Origin: Candidatus Eiseniibacteriota bacterium
GTDB taxonomy: Bacteria > Orphanbacterota > Orphanbacteria > Orphanbacterales > Orphanbacteraceae
Length of the DNA stretch: 64,000 nt
NCBI GenBank assembly: GCA_029262235.1
Contig: JAJCZU010000004.1
Span: 1,241,231 to 1,305,230 of the forward strand
Direction of reading: 5' to 3'
A program made the position numbers and the translations under genes. Positions 25,873 through 35,000 of this stretch are shown here, piece by piece. Each line of letters starts with the position of its first letter. Within the stretch, counting starts at the first letter, position 1. The notes under the pieces are model-generated. The model searched no databases. It was not told where the DNA came from and saw only the letters and a list, made by a program, of their open reading frames with translations.

Positions 25873-27011
25873 TCCCGATCTCCGGAAAGAATTTCATGCC
25901 ACCGACCGGCGCCCGCGTTGCCGTTGCGATGAGCGGCGGTGTCGACAGCGCGGTGGCGGCGCTTCTGATGGTGAGAGCGGGCCACAAGGTCACGGGCGTC
26001 ACGCTGAAGCTCTGGTGTTCCGACACGCACCCCGAGCGCGAAACGGAAAAAGCGTGCTGTTCGCGTGAAGCGATCGACGACGCGGCTTCGACCGCGGCAC
26101 GGCTCGGGTTTCCGCATCATGTGTGGGATTTCAGCGCCGAGTTTCAGAAAGCGGTCATCACGCCGTTCCGTGAAACGTATTTCTCGGGGCGGACGCCGAA
26201 CCCGTGTGTGGACTGCAATCGCAACGTTCGCTTTACTACTTTATACGACAAGCTGCGCGCCGCCGGATTCGACTACCTCGTTACCGGACACTACGCGCGC
26301 GTGCTCTACCAGGACGGAGAGCCGCAGCTTTTCAACGGTGTCGATCCGAAGAAAGATCAGAGCTACGTGCTCTGGGGAATCGGCCCCGATGCGCTCGCCC
26401 ATACGTGTTTTCCGCTCGGAGACCTCGTGAAGAGCGAGGTGCGCGCGCTGGCGGCCGAAGCCGGCATCCCGGTTGCGGACAAGGAAGAGAGCCAGGACAT
26501 CTGCTTCATTCCCGACAACAACCTCGGCGGGTTTCTCGGCGTTCTCGAGCAGGGCGACATTCTGCTGACGGACGGTACGAAGGTCGGCACGCATACCGGC
26601 GCTGCCCAGTTCACGATCGGGCAGCGGCGCGGACTCGGTGTCGGCGGCGGCGACGAGCCGCTTTACGTGACGCGGATCGACGCGATTCGGAATCTTGTCT
26701 ATATCGGGCCGGAGGAAGAGCTTTACGCTTCGGGCGCGGTTCTCGGCGAAGTGTCGCTTCTCGTGGATCCGGCGACTCTTGCGAGCTACGACCTCGACGT
26801 CAAGATCCGCTACAAGCACAATGCCGCGGCGGGGCATGCCGCGATCGACGCCGACGGGCGCGCCAGGGTCCGGTTCACGGAGCCGCAGAAGGCAATCACG
26901 CCCGGGCAGTCGGCCGTTTTCTTCGACGGGGACCGGCTTCTGGGCGGCGGCGTGATCGACGAGGCCATTCCGCTCGTTCCGGCCGCCGCAGCGCCCCTCG
27001 AAGGGGCGTAA
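25869..27011 (+). CDS. mnmA: tRNA-specific 2-thiouridylase MnmA
   Basis: MnmA activates U34 of Lys, Glu and Gln tRNAs with ATP and inserts sulfur. The 380 residues show the PP-loop AMSGGVDSAV, the catalytic Cys in NPCVDCNRNV, the second Cys motif EESQDICFIPD, the FTIGQRRGLG segment and a C-terminal beta domain. The start is ATG 25869, which overlaps the cysteine desulfurase stop; ATG 25896 with GGAAAG upstream is an alternative. The upstream enzyme is its likely sulfur donor. Confidence 0.94.
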   Translation: MIPISGKNFMPPTGARVAVAMSGGVDSAVAALLMVRAGHKVTGVTLKLWCSDTHPERETEKACCSREAIDDAASTAARLGFPHHVWDFSAEFQKAVITPFRETYFSGRTPNPCVDCNRNVRFTTLYDKLRAAGFDYLVTGHYARVLYQDGEPQLFNGVDPKKDQSYVLWGIGPDALAHTCFPLGDLVKSEVRALAAEAGIPVADKEESQDICFIPDNNLGGFLGVLEQGDILLTDGTKVGTHTGAAQFTIGQRRGLGVGGGDEPLYVTRIDAIRNLVYIGPEEELYASGAVLGEVSLLVDPATLASYDLDVKIRYKHNAAAGHAAIDADGRARVRFTEPQKAITPGQSAVFFDGDRLLGGGVIDEAIPLVPAAAAPLEGA

Positions 27012-27203
27012 GGCCTCTTCATCGGCCCCTTCCGTCGGCCCCGATCGACTTTATCTTCAATAAGCTGAACTATTTCGTGCAACCTTTCGCCGATTCACCG
27101 TCACTCATATAGGTGAATGGAGCAGCGGGAGAGGCACCATCCCCCCGCTCGCCCGTCGCAGCGCCGACTGCGATCACCTCAATCACTGCTGAAGGAGAGA
27201 CAA

Positions 27204-28397
27204 ATGCGCAAAAGAAGCACCGGGGGCCTCCTGGTCGCGATGCTGGCCGTCACGGCCCTGAGCACCACGGCCCCGGCCGGGACGATTACGGACCTCGATC
27301 AGGCGCTGCGTGAAGCCGAAGCGCAGGGCAAGCCGGTCCTCATGAAGGTAGGCGCCGACTGGTGCAGCGCCTGTAATGCATTCGACAAAGCCACCTACGA
27401 AAACGATATCGTGAAGTCCGCGCTCGGCGACAACGTCGTGCTCTGCAAGATCGATGCGGAAAAGGGCAAGGGAATCGGCGTCGCACGCCAGTACTCCGTG
27501 CGCAACTTCCCGACGTTCATTCTGGTGAATGCCGAAGGCGAAACGATGGATCGCTGGCTCGGGTATCAGGAAGAGGAAGGCTTCGCGACCTCGCTCGCCT
27601 CGTCGCTCGAAGATCCCAAAACGGTAGCGGACCGCCTTGCGCAGTTCCAGAAATCGCCGGCGGAAACCGACGCGCTGACGCTCGGCAAAATCCGTTTTCA
27701 CGAAGGCATGTTCGCGGAAGCCGCGGCGTTTTACCGCCGCGCTTCGGAACTGAACCCGCAGACGGAATTGCCTTACGAGTCGTACATCTTCAATGCGATG
27801 GCCTACGGGAACTACTTCCAGGTGTTCAGCGCTGACCAGGTGAAGGCACAGGCCGACGCCGTGTTCGCTTCGAGCAACAGCAGCGCCAAGGACATCATGA
27901 AGGCGACGTACTCGATGCACAAGGTTGCGTCGCGGTCGCACGACATGGACTATTATCTGCCGTACCTCAAGAAGGCCATGGCCCGCACGGCGAACTCGAC
28001 GGACGAGAAGGTTTCCTCGATGCGCGCCAGTCTTCTCCCGGACTACGCCATGCACATCGAGAAAGATGTCGCGAAGGCGGTCGAATACAAACTGGCGGCA
28101 CAGCCCGAAGGGTGGCAGGAAGACGCGAACCTTCTGAACAACTACGCGTGGTGGTGCTTCGAAAACCGGGTCAATCTCGAAGAAGCGGCCGACTTTGCGC
28201 GCAAGGGAATCGAACTGGCGGAAGCCGGCAAGATGAAGGCCAACATTCTCGACACGCTCGCGGAAATCTGCAACGCCTCCGGCGATTGCGAAAATTCCGT
28301 GGAATACATTCGCCTCGCGGTCAAGGAAGACCCGAAAAACGAATACTTCCAGAGCCAGCTCACGCGGTTCGAGGAGATTCTGGCGGCTCAGCGATAG
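27204..28397 (+). CDS. Exported thioredoxin-fold protein with C-terminal TPR-like region
   Basis: The protein has 397 residues: a signal peptide (LLVAMLAVTALSTTAPAG), a thioredoxin-like domain at about 30-150 and a helical TPR-like region to the end. The active-site motif is WCSACN (CxxC) and the cis-Pro is in RNFPTF, so redox activity is plausible in the periplasm. The TPR part probably docks a client. The start is ATG 27204 with GAAGGAGA upstream. The gene stands alone; the hairpin at 28418 may end its transcript. Confidence 0.83.
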   Translation: MRKRSTGGLLVAMLAVTALSTTAPAGTITDLDQALREAEAQGKPVLMKVGADWCSACNAFDKATYENDIVKSALGDNVVLCKIDAEKGKGIGVARQYSVRNFPTFILVNAEGETMDRWLGYQEEEGFATSLASSLEDPKTVADRLAQFQKSPAETDALTLGKIRFHEGMFAEAAAFYRRASELNPQTELPYESYIFNAMAYGNYFQVFSADQVKAQADAVFASSNSSAKDIMKATYSMHKVASRSHDMDYYLPYLKKAMARTANSTDEKVSSMRASLLPDYAMHIEKDVAKAVEYKLAAQPEGWQEDANLLNNYAWWCFENRVNLEEAADFARKGIELAEAGKMKANILDTLAEICNASGDCENSVEYIRLAVKEDPKNEYFQSQLTRFEEILAAQR

Positions 28398-28417
28398 GGT
28401 AGCAAGGGCCTGAGCAG

Positions 28418-28462
28418 GGCCGGGCGCGGGAGAAGGGACCCCCCTCAATCCGGCGCCCGGCC
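28418..28462. terminator. GC-rich hairpin without T tract
   Basis: A 10-bp perfect inverted repeat (GGCCGGGCGC / GCGCCCGGCC) with a 25-base loop lies between the thioredoxin-TPR gene and the sigma factor gene. No T run follows, so it could be a weak terminator, an mRNA-end stabiliser or a leader structure of the sigma gene. Confidence 0.4.
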
Positions 28463-28498
28463 GCTCGGTCAATTCTTCTGGAAGAAGCGGGACGAAGC

Positions 28499-29119
28499 AT
28501 GGCAGCAGCGCGAAACGGACAAGCCTCGGATCACGAACTCGTGATTCACTTCCTGACGAACCGGGAAGAGAAGGCCTTTCGCGAACTTTACCGGCGGCAC
28601 GGACCGAAACTCCATCAGCTCGTGGTCCGGCTGGTCGGTAGCGAGAACGGCGATGCCGACGACGTGATTCAGGCGACATGGACGCGCGTGGTGGAACGCC
28701 TCCCCGGTTTTCGATGGGAGTCGAGCCTCCGCACGTGGCTGACGGGAATCGCGCTGAACTGCACGCGCGAACACAGGCGAAAGGCGGGGCGCCGCGACGC
28801 CCCCGGTTTTGACGGCGACGCCCTTGACGCCATCCCGGGGAAAGAAGGTCCGAACCGCGTGAACAGGGCGATCGAGAGAATCGACCTGGAGCGCGCGATC
28901 GCTTCGCTTCCGGCGGGGTATCGGGACGTGCTCGTCCTGCACGACGTCGAAGGCTACACGCATCGCGAGATCGGCGGATTTCTGGGGATCGAGAGCGGAA
29001 CATCGAAGAGCCAGCTGGCGCGGGCGAGAAACGCCATGCGCATGAGACTGAACGGACATGGAGCGAACGGAAATGGAAGAGATGAACAGGGAAGCGAAGA
29101 ACGATCTCACACCTTGTGA
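28499..29119 (+). CDS. ECF-type RNA polymerase sigma factor
   Basis: This is a 206-residue group IV sigma factor. Region 2 (EEKAFRELYRRHGPKLHQLV ... DADDVIQATWTRV) and region 4 (ASLPAGYRDVLVLHDVEGYTH ... TSKSQLARARNAM) are both complete. It should direct RNA polymerase to a small stress regulon. The gene directly downstream, overlapping by 62 bases or less, encodes a one-span membrane protein that is the likely anti-sigma factor. The C-terminal tail is Gly/Asn-rich and dispensable-looking. Confidence 0.9.
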   Translation: MAAARNGQASDHELVIHFLTNREEKAFRELYRRHGPKLHQLVVRLVGSENGDADDVIQATWTRVVERLPGFRWESSLRTWLTGIALNCTREHRRKAGRRDAPGFDGDALDAIPGKEGPNRVNRAIERIDLERAIASLPAGYRDVLVLHDVEGYTHREIGGFLGIESGTSKSQLARARNAMRMRLNGHGANGNGRDEQGSEERSHTL

Positions 29120-29504
29120 GAAGCAGGCGCTCCGGTCGCTCGGCACGGTGGACCTTTACTCGCGCCGGGAAGAGGATCGCGTCGCAAGATCTTTACGGGA
29201 ACAGGGACTCCTCCGCAGGACACCTTCATTGGGATGGAATCGGTTCGTAAAACTGACCGCCGCGGCGGCCGCGTTGATCGTCTCGTTCTATCTGGGTGCA
29301 CAATTCGGAGGTCGATCGGGGAGTGAGTCCGTTCCCGTAGTTAATCCCGCAGAGGACCGCCAGGATTCCCTGGCGCCCTCCTCGGATATTCTGCTTACGA
29401 AGTCGACGACGGGCCAGGACCGGGTTCTCTTCCCGTACTACCGGGACGAGCCGGACCACCCGGCGGCCGAAACCGCGATTCTGGCGAAGGAGATCGATCG
29501 CTAG
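29058..29504 (+). CDS. Probable membrane anti-sigma factor
   Basis: This 148-residue protein overlaps the end of the sigma factor gene. It has a ~70-residue charged cytoplasmic part, one membrane helix (LTAAAAALIVSFYLGAQFGG) and a ~55-residue periplasmic tail. That topology and position fit an anti-sigma factor. It lacks the HxxxCxxC zinc motif, so it is not of the ZAS class. Several starts are possible (ATG 29058, 29073 and 29082, the last with GGAAGAG upstream). It is convergent with the TPR gene, sharing 4 bases. Confidence 0.65.
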   Translation: MERTEMEEMNREAKNDLTPCEKQALRSLGTVDLYSRREEDRVARSLREQGLLRRTPSLGWNRFVKLTAAAAALIVSFYLGAQFGGRSGSESVPVVNPAEDRQDSLAPSSDILLTKSTTGQDRVLFPYYRDEPDHPAAETAILAKEIDR

Positions 29505-30445
29505 TCGGAGAGCCCCGCGAGCTCGCGAATGCGGGCTACGCGTTCCGCTTCGGAGTCGAGCACCCATTGGTACTGCTCGTCACCGTGAAGCGCTTCATGT
29601 GTCAATAGAAAGTAGCGGCGGGCCTCTTCCCCGGCCCCGAGAGCCAGGTGGCATTCCGCGATTTCTTCGAGCGTGAACGCGCCGGCCTTCCCCGCCTTCT
29701 CTTCCGCCGCGAGCAGTTCCTGCTGAAGCGCGAGCGCCTTCTCCGTCTTTCCCTGCAACCGGTACGTCTTGCCCATGAACCAGCGCGCGATCGCGCCGAA
29801 AGAATCGTTCCCCGTCTCCGCGCAGAACTCTTCGAGCTTGCGGAAGTTTACGAGCGCGAGTTCGTACTCACCCTGCTCCAGGTACGTGTAGCCGATATTG
29901 TTGTAGAGGGAGCCGATCCATTTGCGCGCGACCGGGTTGTCGGACGCGCCCGCCATTGCGAGCGCACGTTCGTTCCAGACGAGCTGCTCCCCGGGGGGCG
30001 CCACGATGCCCATCATGTGCGCCGCGTCGATCGCGTAAAACTCTTCGTCGCTCTCTTCCGCCATCACGAGGGCCCGCTCGAAATGCACGCGGCTCTTCTC
30101 GGCGTTGCCTGACGAATTCACCATGCGGCCCTTCTCGAGTTCATAGCGAATGCGCGCGCGGGGGGAGAGCGCCCCTCCGATCGCAAGCACGCGTTTGAGC
30201 GTCTCGTCCGCTTCGTCGAACTTCGACTGCAGCCCTTCCGCACGCGCGATCTGCGTCAAGAGCTCGGCATAAAGCGCCGGGTGGTTCTTCTGCACGGATT
30301 CTTCGATCGACCGGAAACGAGCTTCGCTTTCGGACGGGTGCCCATAGTCCCAGAGCTCCTGGAATACGGGAATGGCATGCGGGTCCCATGCGGGCGGGTT
30401 CATGACGGTTCCTCCAGTAAGAATCAAGGCGAACAGCAGATTCAT
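29501..30445 (-). CDS. TPR protein downstream of the CstB-like gene
   Basis: A 314-residue protein of tandem TPR-like helices (for example LYNNIGYTYLEQGEYELAL and ARWFMGKTYRLQGKTEKAL). It has no catalytic motif. It follows the CstB-like gene by 31 bases and is likely cotranscribed. Two starts each have a strong ribosome binding site: ATG 30445 (AGGAG, 5 bases) and ATG 30403 (GGAGG, 7 bases). The longer form adds a short hydrophobic N-terminus without a positive charge. I use the longer form because it is closer to the upstream gene. Confidence 0.75.
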   Translation of the reverse strand: MNLLFALILTGGTVMNPPAWDPHAIPVFQELWDYGHPSESEARFRSIEESVQKNHPALYAELLTQIARAEGLQSKFDEADETLKRVLAIGGALSPRARIRYELEKGRMVNSSGNAEKSRVHFERALVMAEESDEEFYAIDAAHMMGIVAPPGEQLVWNERALAMAGASDNPVARKWIGSLYNNIGYTYLEQGEYELALVNFRKLEEFCAETGNDSFGAIARWFMGKTYRLQGKTEKALALQQELLAAEEKAGKAGAFTLEEIAECHLALGAGEEARRYFLLTHEALHGDEQYQWVLDSEAERVARIRELAGLSD

Positions 30446-30476
30446 GTGAACTCCTGTCAAAAAGTCGCAATGACGG

Positions 30477-31907
30477 TCAGCGCGACACTCGATCGCGCAC
30501 GTGTTCATCGGCCCCCGGCTCGACGGCGCCCCCGTGCTTCATCCAGGCGTCGATTCCGCCCGAGACGTTGCGCACGCTTTCGTATCCCTCGCTCTGCAGA
30601 ATGCTGCATGCGAGAAGCGAGCGTCCGCCGGCTTTGCAGTGGACGGCCAGCGGCCGGTCTTTCGGCAGTTCGTCGAGATGCCTGCGCAGATTGCCGAAGT
30701 GCACGCGCTTCGAGCCCGCGATGCGGGCTTCCGCAAATTCCGCCGCGCCGCGTACGTCGAGAATCATGGCGCCGGTCTGCTGCGCGTGATGCGCGAGATC
30801 CGAAGCTTCGACCGAGTCGACCAGCGCGAGCCTGCGCCCCGACTGCTCCCAGGTGTCGACGTCGGGCGCGAGTGCGACCACTTTGTCGAGACCGATCCGC
30901 GACAGCGCCACGACCGCTTCGTCCGCCATGCGCGCGTCGACGCTGAGAATGATGGGGCGGTCGTACGGAATCACCCAGCCCGCCCAGGTCGTAAACGCGT
31001 TCGAAAACGGCAGGAAGAGCGCGCCGGGAATATGGCCGCCGAGAAACGCCTGCTTGCTGCGGAGATCGGCGAGAACGGCGCCCTTCCGCATGCGCGCTTC
31101 GAGTTCTTCCGGCTCGAGAACGGCGAGCGTCTTCTTCTCGAAGAGCGGGCGCTCGACCCGGTTCAGTCGTTTCATCATCGCGAAATAGGTCGGCGGTTCC
31201 GGCTGCCCGTCGAGAATGGTGGCGACAAACGAGGCTTCGTCCTTCGCCTGGAACGCCCAGTTTACGAGTTTTTCGTATCCCACCGTGCTGCCGGGGACCG
31301 CGCCGAGCGCCTTCCCGCATGCGCTCCCGGCGCCGTGCCCGGGCCACATCTGGAGATGATCGGGGAGCGCGCGGAAAAGCGCGAGCGACCGCCAGAGTGA
31401 CTGCGCGCTTTCCGTCATCGTACCGGCGATTCCCGCGGCCTTTTCGAGAAGGTCGGGTCGTCCCACGTCTCCCACGAAGACGAAATCCCCGGTAAAGAGC
31501 ATGACGGGGTCGGTGCCGGCCGGCGTGTCGGTGAGCAGAAAGCAGATGTGTTCGGGGGTGTGCCCCGGCGTATGAAGGACTTCGAACTTCAGGTTCCCGA
31601 CCATGAAATGCTCGCCGCGACGAAGGGAGGTGTGCGGGAACTCGTACTGCCAGTCCGCGCCCCCCTCGTCGCTCAGGAGCAGCTCGGCGCCCGTGGCTGC
31701 CGCGAGCTCCCGGGAACCGCTCAGAAAATCGGCATGGATGTGGGTTTCGGTCACTTTCCGGATGCGGAGCCCCTCGCGCCGTGCGAGCGTCACATAGTCG
31801 TCGATATCCCGCTTCGGATCGATAACGATCGCTTCTCCCGTCGCCTGACAGCCGACGAGATAGCTCGCCTGGGCGAGGCCGCGCTCGTAAATGCGTTCAA
31901 AGAACAT
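30477..31907 (-). CDS. CstB-like persulfide dioxygenase / rhodanese fusion
   Basis: The protein has 476 residues. Residues 1-~250 are a metallo-beta-lactamase-fold persulfide dioxygenase with THIHADFLSG, TPGHTPEH, GDFVFVGDVGRPDL and PGHGAGSACG. A first rhodanese domain (~265-355) has lost its cysteine (ILSVDARM at the active loop). A second (~370-476) keeps it (AVHCKAGGRS). This dioxygenase / pseudo-rhodanese / rhodanese order is that of CstB, which oxidises low-molecular-weight persulfides to thiosulfate for sulfide detoxification. ATG 31907 has AGGAGG upstream. The TPR gene follows in the same direction. Confidence 0.87.
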   Translation of the reverse strand: MFFERIYERGLAQASYLVGCQATGEAIVIDPKRDIDDYVTLARREGLRIRKVTETHIHADFLSGSRELAAATGAELLLSDEGGADWQYEFPHTSLRRGEHFMVGNLKFEVLHTPGHTPEHICFLLTDTPAGTDPVMLFTGDFVFVGDVGRPDLLEKAAGIAGTMTESAQSLWRSLALFRALPDHLQMWPGHGAGSACGKALGAVPGSTVGYEKLVNWAFQAKDEASFVATILDGQPEPPTYFAMMKRLNRVERPLFEKKTLAVLEPEELEARMRKGAVLADLRSKQAFLGGHIPGALFLPFSNAFTTWAGWVIPYDRPIILSVDARMADEAVVALSRIGLDKVVALAPDVDTWEQSGRRLALVDSVEASDLAHHAQQTGAMILDVRGAAEFAEARIAGSKRVHFGNLRRHLDELPKDRPLAVHCKAGGRSLLACSILQSEGYESVRNVSGGIDAWMKHGGAVEPGADEHVRDRVSR

Positions 31908-32066
31908 GACTTCCTCCTGTGCCTCCAGTGTAACGCGAGGCGTGCGTCGGATGCGAGTCCGGATTGGGGCCGGGCGCGGCCTCGGCGGGCGGTTGCGGAA
32001 ACCGAAGGGAAATCCTGCTACTGTTTCCCCGATTCACGCCGATCTTTCGATATAGAGGAGTCTCTC

Positions 32067-35000
32067 GTGGGAAGTGTCCGACAGCAGAGAAGAATGCGAA
32101 CGAGTCCCTGCGCCGCAGGCGCCGTCCGCACAGGCGGCGTGGCCTGCGCGATCGCGTTCCTCTGCGCGCTGGCACTGGTCTCGTGCGCGGATCACGGCGA
32201 GTACGAACCGGATGTCGGCTGGGACTATATCCATCGTCAGCACGAGAAGAGCCCCGCCCCCGACTGGCTCGCGGGCGCCCGGTTCGGATCCGTGTTCACG
32301 GCACGCGATCTGCGCGAAAGCGTGATCGACTCGCTGCTCGGCGTGCGCGCGCTCGAGAACTGCTCGGTGGCCCTGATCGACGACACTCTTTCGTATGACA
32401 TGGACGAGGCGGGATTTGCGGCGGCGTGTGAACGCGTGCAGAGGGCCGCCGATGCGGCGCACGCGCGCGGCATGAAAGCCGTCCTCTACGTTCCCGCGCT
32501 GGAAATGCTCTCAATAATAGACGAATCGGGGGCATCGTTCGGTTCCCGTCACAAGGACTGGCTGCAGCGGGGCCTCGACGGCACGCCGAACGTGTTTCGC
32601 GGAAGCGAGGTGTGGGTCGGAGAGGGAACGGAGAGCGCGTGGCTCTCGCCGAACAGCGGATTCCGGGCGTTCTTCCTCGACCGCGTGCGTACGCTGGCCC
32701 GCCTGCCGATCGACGCATTCTGGCTGGACGTTCCCCTCTATCTCGAAACGGGGGCGGAATGGGCGGATGCCTCGAAGCCCGCAGTGCTGGCGTACCGCTC
32801 GTGGGCAGACGCGCGGAACGTGGCCGACGGTTCGCTGCCGGCCGCGGCGGACGTTTCCGACGCGCGCTTTCACGACTGGGTCCGTTTCCGCCACGAGAAT
32901 CTCGCAGGGTACGTGGCGGACGTGCAGCGCGCCGCCCGCACGGTGAAGCCCGCACTGTTTACGATTGTCGAAGTCTATCCGATGGACTACATGGACGCGA
33001 TGACGACCGGCCTCGACGCGACCTGTCTCGCCCACCTTCCCGGGCTCGCGTTCGCGTGGGAGATCGACGCCGTTTCGAATCGTGACGGGATGCAGTACGC
33101 GTCGATGCGCGACATGCATGCCCAGATCGCGATGCTCAAGTGGGGGGCGGCGGTCGGTCGCGACTGGCCCGGTGTCGGGTTCTCGTACGGTGCGGCCGAA
33201 ACGGACGCGGCTCTTGTCATCGGCGCCGTGATGGCGTCCGGACTCGCGCCGCTCGAGTGCCGGATTCCGGACATGACCGCGAGCGTGGGCTCGGCGTTTC
33301 GGGCGCGCTCGTATTCGTTTCTCGAGGACCATGCGCAGGAAATCGCGGGCGAGCGAACGGCGAACGTGGGCGTCTGGTACAGCTCGTCCACGCGCGACCG
33401 GTTCGATTTCGAAGCGGGCGGCTATTACGGCAAGTACGTCGAACTCGAGCCCGTGATCGACGACCCGGAATGGTGGGCCGAGCATCCGGACGATTCGCCG
33501 CTCAAGAAACCGCACCTCGGCGGCTGGCGCGCGGCGGCTCACTTTCTGCTCGGTGCGAAGGTGCCGTTTCGTCCGTTGATCGAGCGGCCGGAGGGCGCCG
33601 GGCCCGATTCGTTCGACGGTCTCGACTGGATCTGGCTTCCTTCTGTGCGCGCGATGAGTGAAAGCGATGCGAAACGCCTGCGACGGTTCGTGGAGGATGG
33701 TGGACGCGTTCTCGCCACCGGAGACGAACCCGCCACGCATGATCGTGCGGGAAAGCGGCACGCCGCCGGCCCGCTTCTCGCGGACCTCTTCCCTGATGGT
33801 GCCGCGCGCGATCGCGCTGCATATGTCGGCGACGGTCTTGCGCTCGCCCGTCCCGGGATTACGCCGGACGCGCTGTTCGACACGGGGGCCCGCGGCGACT
33901 CGATTCGTACTGCGCTCGGCAAGAACGTCCTGCCGCACGTCGATCCCGTCGTTCGCGTGGAGCAGGATCGCGTGTACCTCGAGATCATCGAGCCGGTCGA
34001 AGGGGAGAACAGGCAGAGCATCGCCCTCGTCGATCTGATCGGTCTGCAGCGTCCGGTGGCCCCGCCCGACCGGCTTCTGACGGTTCATTTTCGTCCGCCC
34101 GCGCATGCGCGACGTATCACGGCCCATGTTTCGGGACCGGGCCGTGCCGCGCGGCGCGTTCCGGTCGAACGCGGCGGAACGGTGCTGAGCCGCGACGAGT
34201 TCGTGTCGCTCTCGCTCCGCGCCACTCCCATGGCGCTCGTTACGTTTCGCTGGGAGATTGCAGAGGCCGATCCGCCCGTTCTCTCAGCGGGAAGGGCCGA
34301 GGCGCCCGACTGGCTTGCGGAACCGATCGAAAGCGCGATGGCGTTCGTGAAGAATTCGATGCGAAACGCGGAGCTTCCGGAGCCGTGGCGGTTCGGCGTG
34401 CACACGAATCTCGCGCACTACTCCGAGCGCGAGGACGACACGTATGTGTACGGCGATTACGTTACGACCGAGCATATGGGGCTGGCGCTTCGCGCGGCGG
34501 CGCGAACGGGTGATCGTGCGCTGTTCGATGAGAGTGCGCGTTTCGTGCGCGAGGTCATGATGTCGCGTGTGTTCGGTGTACTGAACTGGGCGACGGACGA
34601 AAACGTGCGCGCGCCCCACACGGAAGAAGCGGATTTCGGTTGGATTCAGGCGAACGCGCCGTTCGATGATCTGCGGATCGTGCGTGGGCTCCGGGAAGGC
34701 GCGGAAACGTTCGGGGATCGCGCCCCGGCCGCGTTTTCGGATCGCGTCGCCCGCGCTCTTTACGAAACGTCGGTCGTGAGCGTGCCGGTGGAAGGCGTGC
34801 CGCGCGCCCTGATCGCGTACGCGTTCGACTTCCTCGAACTCGGCGCTGATTCCGTTGCGGAAGAAGGCCGGAGCGGCTTCGGGTACACGAACGGCGACCC
34901 CGCACCCGGGAGCTATCAGGATCTCTACACGATCGGGGGCATGGCGCGAAAGGATCCGCGCTGGCGCCGCGTGCTGCGTGACGCGACCGACTTCCTTCTT

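Noticed and set aside
31548-32066. Long N-terminal extension of the glycoside-hydrolase-like lipoprotein frame
   Set aside because: It is antisense to the CstB-like gene. GTG 32067 has a proper ribosome binding site and places the lipoprotein signal at the N-terminus.
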